Source: Bacteroidia bacterium (GTDB lineage Bacteria; Bacteroidota; Bacteroidia; Cytophagales; Cyclobacteriaceae). From it: a stretch of DNA of 64,000 bases. The position numbers and the translations under genes are program-made. The stretch spans positions 29,198-93,197 of the forward strand of contig JAUIAO010000019.1 of NCBI GenBank assembly GCA_030425425.1, given 5' to 3'. Of the stretch, positions 50,481 to 59,653 are shown one piece after another; the first letter of the stretch is position 1; each line of letters starts with the position of its first letter. The notes beneath the pieces were generated by a model. That model had not been told where the DNA came from and searched no databases. It was given only the letters and a program-made list of their open reading frames with translations.

Positions 50481-52280
50481 ATGAACAAATTACCGTTGAT
50501 ACTTTTGTGTCTCTTAGGCTTCAGAATAGGATTTTCTCAATCTTGGCAGGAGGCATTGAATGACGGTGATTCTACGATAAACCTACATTGGTACATTTCT
50601 AAGCCTTTCATTTTTACTGATCAAAATGGCGAAATGACTGGTTTAGAGGTTGAGATTATTGACCTCTTTAGGCAGTACGTCAAACAACATCACCAGGTCA
50701 ATCTTCATCTAAATTGGTTGGAATCTGAGAGTTTTTCCGGGATTATTGACACAATATCTCACTTAAAAAGTGAAAATCATCTGGGTGTTTCGGCATTCTC
50801 TATCACAGATGATCGAAAAAAAGTTGTGGACTATTCACAGCCCTACATGCCCGATATAACAGTGCTGATTTCAAGCCAGGGTACTCCGGTAGTTGATTCC
50901 TTTGAGAAGATCGATGACCTTATGAAGGAAATGGTAGCCATTACAATAAAAGGTACAGTATATGAAAAACAGCTCCTAAGATTAAAAGAAAAGCTGGGGA
51001 TCAATTTCGACATTAAATACATAGACAGTGATGCTAATGTATTGGATCATATTAGTAAAACAGGCAACTCTTTTGGTTTTATTGATCTCCCCATTTATCT
51101 CATTTGGCTCAAAAACGGAGAGTCTTTAGTTCGTCAAAATTACTTCACTGTTTATGGTACAGGTTACGGAATAATTTTCTCCAAAAACAGTGATTGGGTG
51201 GAACCCTTCAATGAATTCCTTGGTGATCCTGAGGTTAAAATTCAGATTTCGAAAATTATTTCTAATTACATCAGTCCAGAGCTTTATGAGTTTATTAATG
51301 GCCTCTATGAAAGTGATCTGCTAGGCACCACTTTGCTCACAAAAGAAAAGGAGATTCAACAGACTCTGATAGAAAATGCCAGATTGAAATTGGAGCAGGA
51401 AAGAAGTTTTACTAGTTATCTGGTTATTGGATTTGTAATTACCCTGGTTTTCAGTGTTGTTATTGCAGTTTTTTTCTTGAAAATCAGGAAGACTAATCAA
51501 TTGCTGAAAAAACAGCAAGAGAAAATAGCAATACAGAGAGCCGATATTGAAGAAAAACACGGACAGCTGCTCAATAGAAATGCTCGACTCTTAGCGTTGA
51601 ATGAAGAGAACACTTATCTGGTCCGGATTTTGGCACATGACCTGAGAACACCTCTTACCAGTATTATGGGCTTGAGTGGAGTCATCAAAAAAGATGCATC
51701 TAGACAACCGGAGGAGATCAAAGAATTTGCAAAAACTATCAATGACTCTGCTCATAGGATGAGCATGATGATTGATAAAATCCTTAAAAAAGACGATCTG
51801 GATGAATATGGACATCAGATATTAAAGGAAAAAGTGCCTATTAATAAGTTGGTTGAAGATGTTAAATTCAGGTTTATCAAGACTGCTGATTCGAAAAATA
51901 TCAAAATCAATCTTGGTTTGTCGGATTATGAGATCACGATGGATACAGATTTATTGATTCTTCAACTGGTATTAGAAAATCTGTTGAGTAATGCCATTAA
52001 GTTTTCACCACCTTCTACAGAGGTTTACATTACGACACAGGAAGAAAACGATTCGAATATTATCAGTGTTTCAGACGAAGGCCCTGGGTTTTCTGAAGAA
52101 GATAAGAGCAAAATGTATCATCGGTTTACGACACTGACTGCCCAACCAACAGGAGGAGAAGAGTCAATTGGATTAGGGTTGAGCATTGTGAAACGTTATG
52201 TAGGTTTGCTAGGCGGAACCATCAGTTTAGATAGTAGCGAAGGAAAAGGAAGTACATTTCACATTATTTTTCCTAAATAG
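50481..52280 (+). CDS. sensor histidine kinase with periplasmic solute-binding-protein domain
   Basis: This encodes 599 residues. Signal peptide (1-19), an SBP type 3 domain (about 30-255; DQNGEMTGLEVEIIDLFRQYV, DDRKKVVDYSQPYM), a membrane helix (about 312-335) and a coiled-coil linker. The phospho-acceptor His386 is in LVRILAHDLRTPLTSI. The ATP domain shows LLSNAIKFSPPSTEV (N box), DEGPGFSEED (G1) and SIGLGLSIVKRYV (G2). It resembles kinases that sense a small solute with a periplasmic domain. No response regulator is adjacent, so it is an orphan. Confidence 0.92.
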   Translation: MNKLPLILLCLLGFRIGFSQSWQEALNDGDSTINLHWYISKPFIFTDQNGEMTGLEVEIIDLFRQYVKQHHQVNLHLNWLESESFSGIIDTISHLKSENHLGVSAFSITDDRKKVVDYSQPYMPDITVLISSQGTPVVDSFEKIDDLMKEMVAITIKGTVYEKQLLRLKEKLGINFDIKYIDSDANVLDHISKTGNSFGFIDLPIYLIWLKNGESLVRQNYFTVYGTGYGIIFSKNSDWVEPFNEFLGDPEVKIQISKIISNYISPELYEFINGLYESDLLGTTLLTKEKEIQQTLIENARLKLEQERSFTSYLVIGFVITLVFSVVIAVFFLKIRKTNQLLKKQQEKIAIQRADIEEKHGQLLNRNARLLALNEENTYLVRILAHDLRTPLTSIMGLSGVIKKDASRQPEEIKEFAKTINDSAHRMSMMIDKILKKDDLDEYGHQILKEKVPINKLVEDVKFRFIKTADSKNIKINLGLSDYEITMDTDLLILQLVLENLLSNAIKFSPPSTEVYITTQEENDSNIISVSDEGPGFSEEDKSKMYHRFTTLTAQPTGGEESIGLGLSIVKRYVGLLGGTISLDSSEGKGSTFHIIFPK

Positions 52281-52394
52281 GTGTTGGTTAGCTGAAAAGA
52301 GGGAACCATTTTCTGAAGTTTGAGATTATAGATTTAGCCTGAAGGTTGTGCAGTTAGCCGATGCATGACTACCTTTATTGTAAAACCAAGACAG

Positions 52395-52889
52395 ATGAAA
52401 TCATCAATAGCCATTTTATTCGCTTTTTTAATTCTTGCTATATCATGCGATACCTCAGAAGAGCAAAAAGAAGAGCTTAGATCTACGACCTATACCATGT
52501 ATCGGGCTAATTACAATCCCACAAGTGGTGAGGTAAAAGTGACGGAATTATCACCCGGTGTGTTGGAGTTTGAAATCATTTTGAAGAATACTGATCCGAA
52601 CAGTCAACATCCTGCACATCTTCATTTTGGATCAGTTAGAGAAGTCGGTGAGTTGGCATTTGACCTGAATCCTGTGGATGGTGCTACAGGTAAAAGCGTA
52701 ACTATCTTAGATAAAGAGACATTGAGCAATGGTGATTTACTTACTTATGATGCATTCAAACAGCTGGACGGTTCTGTGAAAGTTCACATGAACGAAGATT
52801 TCTTTCAGCACATGGTCTTATCCTTTGGTAATGTTGGGAAAAACGAAGAGTATTTCTTCGATGGTGTGGCAATCTGTACTGGCCACTAA
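52395..52889 (+). CDS. lipoprotein, CHRD-like
   Basis: This encodes 164 residues from ATG 52395. Signal peptide MKSSIAILFAFLILAISC with lipobox Cys. The mature part with HPAHLHFGSVREVGELAFDLNPVDGATGKS has the His-x-His followed by Gly/Asp-rich loops as in CHRD or superoxide-dismutase-like beta sandwiches, and ends in FFDGVAICTGH. Function not known. I prefer the inner ATG because the longer frame (MTTFIVKPRQ...) spoils the signal peptide. Confidence 0.75.
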   Translation: MKSSIAILFAFLILAISCDTSEEQKEELRSTTYTMYRANYNPTSGEVKVTELSPGVLEFEIILKNTDPNSQHPAHLHFGSVREVGELAFDLNPVDGATGKSVTILDKETLSNGDLLTYDAFKQLDGSVKVHMNEDFFQHMVLSFGNVGKNEEYFFDGVAICTGH

Positions 52890-52891
52890 AT

Positions 52892-52919
52892 AAAAAATCC
52901 CTCGCAAGGAGGCGAGGGA
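52892..52919 (-). terminator. terminator for the minus-strand SAM hydrolase unit
   Basis: CCCTCGC / GCGAGGG with loop AAGGAG; on the minus strand it is followed by TTTTTT. It is about 137 bases after the monooxygenase stop and may also help the plus-strand lipoprotein. Confidence 0.7.
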
Positions 52920-53055
52920 CTAAAACCAGCTATGTATGATGACCTATGGGCCTATACATGTGTAAAAGTACGTTTTTAAAATTCAATCCCTCTAATAAAT
53001 CGGTGAATCACCGATTTTCTTCGGTGAATAATTGGATATACACTACAAAGCTTTT

Positions 53056-53352
53056 TTACGGTATGATTTCTTGCTCTACCAGTGAGTGAGCTTGGGGTTT
53101 ATCGTTGAATAATTTTTTAGTAGCTGCCCATGTTTTTGCGAATAATTCACTTTCTCTATATTCATCCAGTTCATTTTGTGAATTCCATTTACTCACAGTA
53201 TAAAAGACGTTAGGTGTGTGGTAATCACGATGAAGCGATAAATATTCACAACCTTTTCTTTGGCGAATGAGATGCTTGGAATTATTGAAGATTGTTAAAA
53301 AATCTTCAACAGCATCCTCATTAAAGGACATTCTTACAATTCTTTTGATCAT
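53056..53352 (-). CDS. antibiotic biosynthesis monooxygenase-like (ABM) protein
   Basis: This encodes 98 residues in a dimeric alpha/beta-barrel ABM fold: a strand MIKRIVRMSF, a long helix FLTIFNNSKHLIRQ, strand EYLSLHRDYHTPNVFYTVSKW and the helix NELDEYRESELFAKTW. Family members are small cofactor-free quinol monooxygenases or heme-degrading enzymes. It overlaps the end of the SAM hydrolase gene by four bases on the minus strand, so the two are coupled. The substrate is unknown. Confidence 0.85.
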   Translation of the reverse strand: MIKRIVRMSFNEDAVEDFLTIFNNSKHLIRQRKGCEYLSLHRDYHTPNVFYTVSKWNSQNELDEYRESELFAKTWAATKKLFNDKPQAHSLVEQEIIP

Positions 53353-54131
53353 GTTTCGAAATATATTGAAACGGGGCTGTCATGTTTGATCCCAAATAAT
53401 TCTGCTGCATTGCCATGATTTATACCAATCTGGAGCCAACCAGAGCTATTAAAAAAAATGAAAAAATCTCCAGCATCCACATCCTGATAATATTTGTGAA
53501 TTGTTTTGGATGATTCTTTAGCAAAACTCACTAGATAGGGTTTGTTGTCATTCAGCTCTATGATTTTTTCGAAATCAAACTTTGGAATGTTTGTGATCAA
53601 ATTTCCGTAATGATCTATTCTGATCACGTGCCCGATAATTTCTTTTTTACTGATTTTAGGCTTTCTCCCAAATCGTGGTTCCAATTGGTCCAGTTCAGGG
53701 CCCATTCCATATATGTCTCCGCCACGGGCCAAAGCACCAGCTACAGGAGCAAGGATTTCTTTAGCTTCAAAAGTGGATTCAATAGGGTTTACCTTATTAA
53801 TGTCAACAATGGCCATTGGTTTTTGATCACTTATCAAATTGAATACACCAGAGTCAAATCCGACAAAATAATGGTCCTCTAATTTAACTGCGATCAATCT
53901 GGATGCCTGCCGGGAGGCATTATCCACAGCACACAGATGAACTGTATTGGCTGGAAAATCGCGAAAAACATTTTGCAACAAATATCCGGCGTGGCTTATA
54001 TCCGATGCCCTCACCTGATGGCTGATATCAACGATCTGTACCCCCGGATTCGTGCTGATCAATGCTGCTTTTACGGCCGCTACGTAGTGGTCTTCAGTAC
54101 CAAAATCTGAGATAAATGTAACGAGTGCCAT
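53349..54131 (-). CDS. SAM hydroxide adenosyltransferase (DUF62 family)
   Basis: This encodes 260 residues. The family, related to chlorinase/fluorinase, hydrolyses S-adenosylmethionine to adenosine and methionine. The signature Asp-His-Arg-like triad region is seen in TFISDFGTEDHYVAAVKA (N-terminus), QIVDISHQVRASDI near 37, LCAVDNASRQASRLIAV near 66 and RIDHYGNLITNI near 178 in the C-terminal domain. A candidate promoter box is upstream. It has no halogenation genes around it, which fits the hydrolase group. Confidence 0.92.
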   Translation of the reverse strand: MALVTFISDFGTEDHYVAAVKAALISTNPGVQIVDISHQVRASDISHAGYLLQNVFRDFPANTVHLCAVDNASRQASRLIAVKLEDHYFVGFDSGVFNLISDQKPMAIVDINKVNPIESTFEAKEILAPVAGALARGGDIYGMGPELDQLEPRFGRKPKISKKEIIGHVIRIDHYGNLITNIPKFDFEKIIELNDNKPYLVSFAKESSKTIHKYYQDVDAGDFFIFFNSSGWLQIGINHGNAAELFGIKHDSPVSIYFET

Positions 54132-54162
54132 AGAAGCGACAGAATTATTTTTTTAATTTGAA

Positions 54163-54170
54163 CAAAAATA
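54163..54170 (-). promoter_or_regulatory. candidate -7 box of the SAM hydrolase gene
   Basis: On the minus strand TATTTTTG fits TAnnTTTG, 31 bases before the start codon. The -33 element is not clear. Confidence 0.35.
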
Positions 54171-54220
54171 GAAATTTCAAAGTCAAGTAAAATTATACCT
54201 TAAGTAAATACCTCAAACAT

Positions 54221-55180
54221 TTGTTAGAAAAGGTCATCACACTCGATAATATTTCCCTGGTAGAGTTCCTGGGAGTGCAAAATCAAAACGTTAAAGAAAT
54301 TGCTTCTGCTTTTCCGGATAGTCAGGTTATATCCAGAGGTAATGAAATTAGGATCAAAGGAAATGCTCAGCAGATCATCAAGATCAATGACATTTTCAAT
54401 TCTCTTTTGGCACATTATGAAAAGTACGGTAAGGTGACACATGAGAATGTGGTTTCGTACATTTATGAAGAACAGCATAACCACGCTAATCACCACTCCG
54501 ATGATGTATTGGTGTTTGGTACCAGAGGTTTTAAGATCAGTCCTAAAACGGCTAATCAAAAATCATTGGTGAAAGCTGTTGAATCAAAAGATCTGGTCTT
54601 TGCGATAGGGCCTGCAGGAACTGGTAAAACATATATTTCTGTGGCATTGGCCGTAAAGGCCCTGAAGAATAAGGAAATTAAGAAAATCATCATTACCAGA
54701 CCGGCTGTAGAAGCGGGGGAAAATCTTGGTTTTTTACCTGGAGACCTCAAGGAAAAAATTGATCCGTATCTGCGTCCAATCTATGACGCGCTCAATGATA
54801 TGATTCCATCAGAAAAGCTGAGGTATTACCGGGAAAACGGCATTATAGAAATTGCTCCATTGGCTTATATGCGTGGTAGAACCCTCAATAATGCCTTTAT
54901 CCTCCTTGATGAGGCGCAGAATACCACGCCTATGCAGATCAAAATGTTTTTGACACGAATGGGGCCAGACTCCAAGGTGATTATCACCGGAGATCGTTCG
55001 CAGATAGATTTGCCCAGAAACCAGAAGTCTGGTTTGATTGATGCATTGAAAGTACTGAAGAATATTGCAGGAATTGGATTTGTGGAGCTCGATGAAAGAG
55101 ATGTGGTGAGACATAAGCTAGTAAAAGACATTGTGAAAGCATATAATCAATTTCAACAAGATGAAGATCGTAAAGGCTGA
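54221..55180 (+). CDS. phoH: PhoH family ATPase
   Basis: This encodes 319 residues. An N-terminal KH-like region (about 20-75, IRIKGNAQQIIKINDIF) is followed by a superfamily 1-type ATPase with Walker A GPAGTGKTYI near 129 and AFILLDEAQNT (Walker B) near 226, then ITGDRSQIDLP. PhoH proteins are RNA helicase-like and linked to RNA processing. The start is TTG 54221: MLEKVITLDN is the usual beginning in this phylum and no ATG lies upstream in frame. It overlaps the GNAT gene by 20 bases. Confidence 0.95.
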   Translation: MLEKVITLDNISLVEFLGVQNQNVKEIASAFPDSQVISRGNEIRIKGNAQQIIKINDIFNSLLAHYEKYGKVTHENVVSYIYEEQHNHANHHSDDVLVFGTRGFKISPKTANQKSLVKAVESKDLVFAIGPAGTGKTYISVALAVKALKNKEIKKIIITRPAVEAGENLGFLPGDLKEKIDPYLRPIYDALNDMIPSEKLRYYRENGIIEIAPLAYMRGRTLNNAFILLDEAQNTTPMQIKMFLTRMGPDSKVIITGDRSQIDLPRNQKSGLIDALKVLKNIAGIGFVELDERDVVRHKLVKDIVKAYNQFQQDEDRKG

Positions 55181-55592
55181 TACACACGAACTCAAAGAAA
55201 AAGCTTTTGCCATCCGGAAGGAAGTTTTTGTGATTGAACAAAAAGTGGATACCCGAGATGAGTTTGATGAATTTGAAGAGATTAGTAAGCATTTTGTGGC
55301 ATTGAATGATCAGGACGAACCAATAGGAGCGGCCAGGTGGCGACAGACCGAAAAAGGAGTCAAGCTGGAGCGGTTTGCAGTGAAAGCAAACATGAGAAGT
55401 AATAAAGTTGGGTCAGCGCTAGTTCAGACTGTTCTGGAAGACATTCAGAAACAATTGGGTGCCGGAGTGCATTTGTATTTACATGCCCAACTTCCCGCTG
55501 TTGGGCTGTATGAGAAGTTTGGATTTGAGAAGAAAGGTGATCAATTCTCTGAATGCGATATTTTGCATTATTACATGCACAGGTTGTCTTAG
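55161..55592 (+). CDS. GNAT family N-acetyltransferase (ElaA-like)
   Basis: This encodes 143 residues. Conserved GNAT elements are AFAIRKEVFVIEQKV in the first helix, GAARWRQTEKGVKLERFAV, MRSNKVGSALVQTVLED (acetyl-CoA loop) and the final AVGLYEKFGFEKKGDQFSE. The ElaA-type opening and the short length fit a single-domain acetyltransferase. It starts inside the phoH reading frame, so it is coupled to it. The acetylated substrate is unknown. Confidence 0.92.
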   Translation: MKIVKADTHELKEKAFAIRKEVFVIEQKVDTRDEFDEFEEISKHFVALNDQDEPIGAARWRQTEKGVKLERFAVKANMRSNKVGSALVQTVLEDIQKQLGAGVHLYLHAQLPAVGLYEKFGFEKKGDQFSECDILHYYMHRLS

Positions 55593-55671
55593 TCTAAAAA
55601 TTTCCATTATCCGTTGTGAGTTAGCGTTTTTTTATCCAACTTAAACCTATCATTCACTAACCGGCCTGAAT

Positions 55672-57747
55672 ATGTTTAAGTGGACAGCCTTTCCATTTAT
55701 TCGGATTTCCATATTTATTATTTTAGGAATTGTCATTTTTGATCATTTCCCACTTTTCTGGTTGCAATGGAAGATCATCCTTCCTATTTCAATTGTCGCG
55801 ATTATTCTCACCACATATTTCACCAAAATCCCGGTTTTAAAGGGCTTTCTTTTTTTGATGTTACTATTCTATATTGGTGGGGTATTAGCTTTTTTATCTA
55901 ATGATCAGCTGTCACCGATTCATTACTCCAAAATAGGGCAGGTAGATGGTTTTGTTGGTAAGATTACCTCAGATCATACTGAGCGCACCAACTACCTCCG
56001 GTATGAGATGAAGCTAAAAGGAGTGATTCATGATTCAGCGATTAGTCCGGTTTCGGGTAAAATATTTCTCTATATCAAAAAAGACTCTTCTGTGGAGAAA
56101 GCTTACCGCTATGGTGATTTACTCAGTATAAGTAAAGGCTATTTTGAGGTTTCAGCTCCGAATAATCCTCATGAATTTAATTATCGAGAATATCTGGAAA
56201 AACAAGATATATATGCCCATGCTTTTGTAGGCCCAAATGATGTTTATTATCTGACCAGTCACCCTGATAACTATATGCTGTCGCTTGCATATTCCATTCG
56301 TTCTGGAATTAAAAGTCAGATCGAACAGCACATTCGTGCACCAAGAGAGCAAGCAATCGTCTCGGCGCTATTAGTGGGGATTAAAGATCACCTGGATGAC
56401 GAAACCAAATTAGCTTATTCTTCCGCTGGTGCAATGCATGTCCTGGCTGTTTCGGGTCTTCATGTGGGGATTGTGTTTGTGATCTTGTCTTATATATTTC
56501 GCTCCTGGAAAGAGCGACCTGTTGGTCGTTTCGTTTTTGCTTTAGTTTCCATCATCATTATCTGGATGTATGCTTTAGTTACCGGATTTTCACCTTCGGT
56601 GATGCGAGCAGTGACTATGTTTACTGTCATCATAGTTAGTTCGGCCTTCAATCGGCGCGCCAATATTTACAATTCTCTGGGGATCGCAGCTTTCGTATTG
56701 GTATTGTTAAAACCATATATTATTTACTCGGTAGGTTTTCAATTGTCATTTGTTGCCGTAATTGGTATAGTTATGCTTCAGCCTCGGATATATAGACTCT
56801 GGGAGCCAAAATATAAGGTGCTCGATTATGTTTGGTCGATCACTTGTGTTTCGATAGCTGCTCAGATCGCTACTTTTCCACTGACTCTTTTATATTTTCA
56901 TCAATTTCCGACCTATTTTCTGGTTTCTAATTTGGTAGTGATTCCGGCGGCTGCCCTCATGCTGGTCACAGGATTGTTGATGAGCTTGTTTGGGGTGATT
57001 CATGCAGGGGTTGGAGATTTTATTGGTCAATTGTTGGAGTGGATTGTGTTTGGAGTGAATGAGGTAATCGGTGCGCTTCAGCACTTACCAAAACCCATTT
57101 TTGATTGGCTGTATTTCGATCCATTAGATACATTGTTGGTTTATCTCATATTTCTTTTTGGATTTTTAGGATTATCCAGATTTGATTTTAAATCACTTGC
57201 GGTAAGTGGTGCTGTTTTAATTTTAATTTTTGGATGGAATGATTTTAAACTACTCAAACAAAGTACTCACAAGGAAATTGTTTTCTATGAAATCGAAGAT
57301 GTAACGGCGATTGATTTGATTCAAGGTCAGGAGGCAGAGCTATTGATTGATGACTTCACTGCAGAAAACTGGGAAGTAATTTCATTTCAGGTAGATCCCA
57401 ATCGACTAGCAAACGGACTACCTAAAGCTGTTGAAAGCCGATCTTTATTATCACAATCGGAGCTTGTTTACCATGATGAAAATTTTGATTTGATTGAATG
57501 GAATGACCTCAGAGTAATGAGTTTGCATCTTGATGGTAAAAAGCTGAAGCAGTCTCCGACAGCAGAGGTGATATATTTTAAAAATCCGAAGGATGTTACA
57601 TTCGATATAGAAACCAGGTTAGTGATTCTCGGAACGGGCTTTAATTATTACGAGAGTCGGGATACAAAGTCCAGATTCGAAAAATTGGGAATTGAAGTAC
57701 ACGTATTGTCAGAAGATGGTTATTGGTCTCATAAATTTAATAGCTAA
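55672..57747 (+). CDS. comEC: ComEC/Rec2-family DNA uptake channel, without metallo-beta-lactamase domain
   Basis: This encodes 691 residues. After an N-terminal DUF4131-like segment of membrane helices and an OB-like soluble part (about 80-190), the competence domain starts with SAGAMHVLAVSGLHVGIVF (near 255) and runs through about ten helices, including GFSPSVMRAVTM and SVGFQLSFVAVIG. The C-terminal 150 residues lack the His-rich HxHxDH pattern of the metallo-beta-lactamase domain present in Bacillus ComEC. It imports single-stranded DNA or has lost that task. RecQ follows by ten bases. Confidence 0.92.
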   Translation: MFKWTAFPFIRISIFIILGIVIFDHFPLFWLQWKIILPISIVAIILTTYFTKIPVLKGFLFLMLLFYIGGVLAFLSNDQLSPIHYSKIGQVDGFVGKITSDHTERTNYLRYEMKLKGVIHDSAISPVSGKIFLYIKKDSSVEKAYRYGDLLSISKGYFEVSAPNNPHEFNYREYLEKQDIYAHAFVGPNDVYYLTSHPDNYMLSLAYSIRSGIKSQIEQHIRAPREQAIVSALLVGIKDHLDDETKLAYSSAGAMHVLAVSGLHVGIVFVILSYIFRSWKERPVGRFVFALVSIIIIWMYALVTGFSPSVMRAVTMFTVIIVSSAFNRRANIYNSLGIAAFVLVLLKPYIIYSVGFQLSFVAVIGIVMLQPRIYRLWEPKYKVLDYVWSITCVSIAAQIATFPLTLLYFHQFPTYFLVSNLVVIPAAALMLVTGLLMSLFGVIHAGVGDFIGQLLEWIVFGVNEVIGALQHLPKPIFDWLYFDPLDTLLVYLIFLFGFLGLSRFDFKSLAVSGAVLILIFGWNDFKLLKQSTHKEIVFYEIEDVTAIDLIQGQEAELLIDDFTAENWEVISFQVDPNRLANGLPKAVESRSLLSQSELVYHDENFDLIEWNDLRVMSLHLDGKKLKQSPTAEVIYFKNPKDVTFDIETRLVILGTGFNYYESRDTKSRFEKLGIEVHVLSEDGYWSHKFNS

Positions 57748-57757
57748 CATTGGGTGA

Positions 57758-59653
57758 ATGTTGAATCCGGCAGACATATTAAAACAATACTGGGGTTATG
57801 AGTCTTTTCGCGAACCACAGGAGGAGATCATTCAGAGTGTGATGAATGATCAGCCTACGCTGGCTCTACTACCTACTGGTGGAGGTAAATCCATTTGTTT
57901 TCAAGTGCCAGCACTGTGTTTGGAAGGTATTTGTATTGTGGTGTCACCTTTAATTGCCCTCATGCAAGATCAGGTGGATCAGCTGCAAAAAAGAGGCGTA
58001 AAAGCTGTAGCCATCTACTCTGGAATGACACTGAAGGAAATTGATATTGCTCTGGATAATTGTATTTATGGAGGGGTGAAATTGCTGTATGTCTCGCCGG
58101 AACGGTTGAAAACGGAGATGTTTATCGCCAGAGCTGAGCAGATGAATATTTCGTTGTTGGCCATTGATGAGGCACATTGTATTTCACAATGGGGGTATGA
58201 TTTCAGGCCACCGTATCTTGAGATCAAAGAGTTTATCGATCAGCTTCAAATCAAGAAAATAATCGCTCTGACAGCATCAGCTACTCGACAAGTGAAGTTT
58301 GATATGCTGGAAAAGTTGGGGATTCCAGAAGCCAGAATATTTCAGAAAACCTTCGCAAGGCCGAATTTGTCCTATTCTGTATTCGAACTGGAACACAAGG
58401 AACGTAAGCTGCTAGAGATCCTACAGAATGTACCGGGTAGCAGTGTAGTATATGTAAGGAGTCGGAAGCAAACCAAAGCGATTTCAGATTTTTTAAGAGG
58501 CAATGGAATTTCAGCGGAATTTTACCATGCAGGTCTTCCGGGACATGTAAGAGCTGGCAGACAGGAGCAGTGGATATCTGGAGATGTGAGGGTAATGGTT
58601 TCTACGAATGCATTCGGAATGGGAATCGATAAACCTAATGTAAGATCAGTGATTCATTATGACCTGGCAGACTCTCTGGAAGCTTATTATCAAGAGGCTG
58701 GTAGGGCTGGGCGTGATGAAAAGAAAGCATTTGCAGTGCAGCTTTATTCCAAAGCCGATTTGGATCGGGTGTTCCAACGAATAGAGCAATCCATGGTTTC
58801 CGTAGAGCTAATTAAAAGAACTTATCAAGCACTGGCCAATTATTACAAACTGGCGGTGGGAAGCAGTTCTTTGTCCAGTTTTGAATTTGATTATGATGCT
58901 TTTATCAACCGCTTTAATCTTCCGAAGGTAGAAACTTACCATGCTATCAATAAGCTGTCAGAAGAGGGATTGGTAGAGTTAAATGAAGCTTTCAGACAGA
59001 GATCTAAGGCGATGATTATCATTTCGCAGCAGGAACTTTACAGCTTCCAGGTGGCTAATAAAAACCTTGATGTGATCATCAAGATTTTGCTCAGACTATA
59101 TGGAGGTGAGTTGTTTGTTGATTTGTTGACAATAAGCGAAAAGGACATTTCCAAATTGATGGGAGTTTCCCTGAAAACAGTTCATAACCAGCTGGAGTAT
59201 TTGCAAAATGCTGAAGTGATTGTATATCATCACCCTTCAGAGCATCCGAGGCTGACGTTTTTAACTCCGCGAATGGACGCCACGAACCTGGATATTGATC
59301 AGGTAAAAATCGAGTGGAGGCGAGAAGTAGCTCTGGAAAAAGTTAATAAAATCAAGGAATATGTTCAGTCGGAGTTCATTTGTCGAACCAGGCTGATTCA
59401 GAATTATTTTGATGAGGAAACATACGAAGACTGTGGAGTTTGTGACATTTGCCTGTCGAGAAAGAAAAAGCAAAAAGAGTTGCCCCTCGATGATCTCGAA
59501 CGTTTTATTGCTGAATCTCCTCGCACAGAATCTGATTTAAACACGCGCTTTTCAGGAATTGATCAGGAAAAACTGATCTATGGACTGAGAACCTTGATGG
59601 ATCAGAGGAGGATTTCACTGACCACAGATGAGAAATTCACATGTATGAAATGA
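57758..59653 (+). CDS. recQ: RecQ family ATP-dependent DNA helicase
   Basis: This encodes 631 residues. Helicase motifs: GGGKSICFQVPAL (Walker A, near 40), AIDEAHCISQWGYDFRPPYL (near 132), STNAFGMGIDKPNVR and YYQEAGRAGRDE. A winged-helix-like region (about 350-500) comes next, and a zinc-binding Cys set (CRTRLIQNYF...CGVCDICLS) lies near 540, so the Zn module is after the winged helix. No HRDC domain is apparent. This order suits the second RecQ type of Bacteroidota. Its stop codon abuts the HNH gene stop. Confidence 0.93.
   Translation: MLNPADILKQYWGYESFREPQEEIIQSVMNDQPTLALLPTGGGKSICFQVPALCLEGICIVVSPLIALMQDQVDQLQKRGVKAVAIYSGMTLKEIDIALDNCIYGGVKLLYVSPERLKTEMFIARAEQMNISLLAIDEAHCISQWGYDFRPPYLEIKEFIDQLQIKKIIALTASATRQVKFDMLEKLGIPEARIFQKTFARPNLSYSVFELEHKERKLLEILQNVPGSSVVYVRSRKQTKAISDFLRGNGISAEFYHAGLPGHVRAGRQEQWISGDVRVMVSTNAFGMGIDKPNVRSVIHYDLADSLEAYYQEAGRAGRDEKKAFAVQLYSKADLDRVFQRIEQSMVSVELIKRTYQALANYYKLAVGSSSLSSFEFDYDAFINRFNLPKVETYHAINKLSEEGLVELNEAFRQRSKAMIIISQQELYSFQVANKNLDVIIKILLRLYGGELFVDLLTISEKDISKLMGVSLKTVHNQLEYLQNAEVIVYHHPSEHPRLTFLTPRMDATNLDIDQVKIEWRREVALEKVNKIKEYVQSEFICRTRLIQNYFDEETYEDCGVCDICLSRKKKQKELPLDDLERFIAESPRTESDLNTRFSGIDQEKLIYGLRTLMDQRRISLTTDEKFTCMK

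Noticed and set aside
54224..55292. Several overlapping minus-strand frames inside phoH
   Set aside because: They are antisense to strongly conserved phoH motifs and show no family resemblance.
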